Assembly: GCA_015056185.1 (NCBI GenBank)
Contig: SVGV01000004.1
Coordinates: 1-39,006, forward strand
Origin: Clostridiales bacterium
GTDB taxonomy: Bacteria; Bacillota; Clostridia; Christensenellales; QAND01
Reading direction: 5' to 3'
DNA: 39,006 nt
The translations under genes and the position numbers were made by a program. Below, piece after piece: positions 37,984 to 39,006 of the stretch. A model generated the notes under the pieces. The model saw only the letters and a program-made list of their open reading frames with translations, had not been told where the DNA came from and did not search any database. Within the stretch, counting starts at the first letter, position 1, and each line of letters opens with the position of its first letter.

Positions 37984-38519
37984 ATATCGACATCACCGGA
38001 ATCACCCTAATGACGCCCCGGCTGATCCTTAGGCCCTTTTGTATGGAGGACGCCGCCGATGTGTTTGCCTACGCAAAGGATGCCGACGTGGGCCCCATGG
38101 CCGGGTGGGCACCCCATAAAGATTTGGTGGAATCCGAACGGGTGGTGCGCATGTTTATGGATGGCAAAAAGACCTTTGCGGTGGTACACCGTGAGGATGG
38201 CAATGTCATCGGCTCCATCGGCATAGAAGAACTGAGCCTTCTTTTGCCCGGGTATGGCGACCATAACGGGCGGGAGATCGGCTATGTTTTAAGCAAAAGC
38301 TACTGGGGCCAAGGGCTGATGCCCGAGGCTGCGAAGGAGGTCATCCGCTACTGTTTTGAAGAAGCCGGGTGCGAATACCTCATCTGTTCCCACAGTGCGG
38401 CGAACCACCGCAGCAAACGGGTGATGGAAAAGTGCGGCTTTACCTTTGTGTGTGAGCACCCCCGCACCCTTACAAACGGCGAAACATCCATGGCACAGTA
38501 CCATGTGCTGCTAAAATAA
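37980..38519 (+). CDS. GNAT acetyltransferase, RimJ/RimL-like
   Basis: 179 residues from ATG 37980, which overlaps the EamA stop codon (ATGA) and has a GGGAGG/GAAGG-rich ribosome site upstream. LMTPRLILRPFCMEDAADVF is the standard start of RimJ/L-type proteins. EIGYVLSKSYWGQGLMPEA holds the acetyl-CoA-binding loop, and CSHSAANHRSKRVMEKCGF is the conserved C-terminal block. Acetylates an N-terminal or small-molecule amine; substrate unknown. Translationally coupled to the transporter, which hints at a shared resistance or metabolite-handling role (inference). Confidence 0.92.
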   Translation: MNIDITGITLMTPRLILRPFCMEDAADVFAYAKDADVGPMAGWAPHKDLVESERVVRMFMDGKKTFAVVHREDGNVIGSIGIEELSLLLPGYGDHNGREIGYVLSKSYWGQGLMPEAAKEVIRYCFEEAGCEYLICSHSAANHRSKRVMEKCGFTFVCEHPRTLTNGETSMAQYHVLLK

Positions 38520-38547
38520 AAAAGCTCCCCAAAGGGAGCTTTTTTTG
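38520..38547. terminator. Bidirectional terminator between GNAT and XRE genes
   Basis: AGCTCCC-CAAA-GGGAGCT (38523-38540) with A run to the left and seven T to the right; serves both converging genes. Confidence 0.92.
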
Positions 38548-38556
38548 CTTCATCTT

Positions 38557-38799
38557 TTATTTGATCTCCTGTTCCAAATCATCAAACAGATCACAGTCAA
38601 AAAACTGGCGAAGGGTGATCTCAAACCCATCGCAAAGCTTTTTTAAGTTTACCACACCGGGGTTCTGGCTTTTTTCACCCAGCATGCTGTAAATGGTGGT
38701 GGGCGGCACCCCACTGATGTTGGCTAAGGAATTCACCGTCAGCCCACGTTCTTTGCACAGGGCACGGATCCGCATTGCCACTGCCTGTTTGGTATTCAT
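38557..38799 (-). CDS. XRE-family helix-turn-helix regulator
   Basis: 80 residues from ATG 38799, with AAGGGG 8 nt upstream; in-frame GTG/ATG a few codons earlier lie inside that site. MRIRALCKERGLTVNSLANISGVPPTTIYSML is a Cro/C1-type HTH (shown only to locate the helices, about residues 9-40), and the following PGVVNLKKLCDGFEITLRQFF is the usual helix-4/5 region. There is no sensor domain beyond an acidic tail. It is divergent from the gene at 38929, and the spacer carries three similar 12-bp sites that it probably binds. Confidence 0.9.
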   Translation of the reverse strand: MNTKQAVAMRIRALCKERGLTVNSLANISGVPPTTIYSMLGEKSQNPGVVNLKKLCDGFEITLRQFFDCDLFDDLEQEIK

Positions 38800-38846
38800 G
38801 CCCATCACCCCTTACCGGTTCATCGGTACATAGGGTAACCAAATTT

Positions 38847-38910
38847 ACGACAAATCGTGTAGGATATATCGTAAACATAAAAATTTTGTGCTATGATTAC
38901 GATATATCCT
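38847..38910. promoter_or_regulatory. Three operator-like sites in the XRE intergenic region
   Basis: ACGA-CAAA-TCGT (38847-38858), AGGA-TATA-TCGT (38861-38872) and ACGA-TATA-TCCT (38899-38910) share the pattern ASGA-N4-TCST. The last two sit in a perfect 14-bp inverted repeat (38861-38874 and 38897-38910, spacer 22 nt). A TATGAT -10 box for the rightward gene (38892-38897) lies between or at the arm, so binding would block it. Confidence 0.65.
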
Positions 38911-38928
38911 GTTTTTCGAGGTGCATGG

Positions 38929-39006
38929 ATGATCTGTACCTTTATGGGCCACGGCGATGCCCCGCCGGATGTAGTCCCCCTGCTGACGGATGTGCTAAGC
39001 AGGCTC
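38929..39006 (+). CDS. SLOG-like small protein, N-terminus only (cut by window edge)
   Basis: 26 codons from ATG 38929, with GAGGTG 5 nt upstream. MICTFMGHGDAPPDVVPLL resembles the start of short clostridial SLOG/DUF1273-like proteins that begin with C-x-F-x-GHRD-x-P; here the usual GHRD is GHGD. That would be a Rossmann-type nucleotide-binding fold. The rest is outside the window, so this is tentative. It is divergent from the XRE gene and lies next to its putative operators. Confidence 0.55.
   Translation, partial: MICTFMGHGDAPPDVVPLLTDVLSRL

Overview
The window looks like chromosomal DNA from a Gram-positive, GC-moderate anaerobe, most likely a gut member of the class Clostridia (Oscillospirales-like). 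This is inferred from strong GGAGG-type ribosome binding sites, TRTG-extended -10 promoters, lipobox signal peptides, an NCS2 uracil permease, a LIV-type ABC operon, and intergenic repeats of a kind common in gut Firmicutes. There is no rRNA gene to settle the taxonomy, and I saw no tRNA, rRNA, CRISPR array or transposase.

Left part (1-6250, all minus strand): a truncated IphP-type tyrosine phosphatase; an NYN nuclease with two OST-HTH (LOTUS) domains; a small operon (P-loop kinase-like protein, C_GCAxxG_C_C protein, acidic unknown protein, PHP phosphoesterase) behind a near-consensus promoter; an unknown 386-residue protein; and the NADH pyrophosphatase NudC.

Glycan locus (6251-16630, minus strand): one consensus promoter at 16602-16630 drives ten tightly packed genes. 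These encode a PglC-type phosphoglycosyl transferase, a divergent DegT-like PLP enzyme, a FemAB/GNAT-like transferase, a stand-alone acyl carrier protein, a hexapeptide-repeat acetyltransferase, an ATP-grasp ligase, a Wzx-type flippase, an AMP-forming acyl ligase, a Wzy-type ligase/polymerase and a family-2 glycosyltransferase. A surface glycan machine is combined with a complete activation, carrier and transfer set for acyl or aminoacyl groups. It is the strongest candidate here for an undescribed system.

Middle (16718-22310, minus strand): a GNAT gene broken by one in-frame TGA, a nitroreductase, an unknown protein, a cytidine-deaminase-like enzyme, an LCM-type methyltransferase, a membrane-anchored small protein, a strikingly AT-rich gene resembling a degenerate HD/dGTPase domain, and the RlmD-family rRNA methyltransferase.

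Right part (22364-39006): a YbhJ-like aconitase-family hydratase transcribed back-to-back from rlmD; a 690-bp repeat-rich stretch holding a candidate structured RNA; a lipoprotein; a uracil permease with an attenuator-like leader; two tandem nitroreductases; a zinc-ribbon microprotein; an orphan mannose-type PTS EIIA divergent from an RpiR-type regulator; a complete livKHMGF operon; four tandem ~146-bp repeats running up to the start codon of an EamA transporter; a GNAT enzyme; and an XRE regulator whose intergenic region carries three copies of a 12-bp operator-like site ahead of a gene cut by the window edge.
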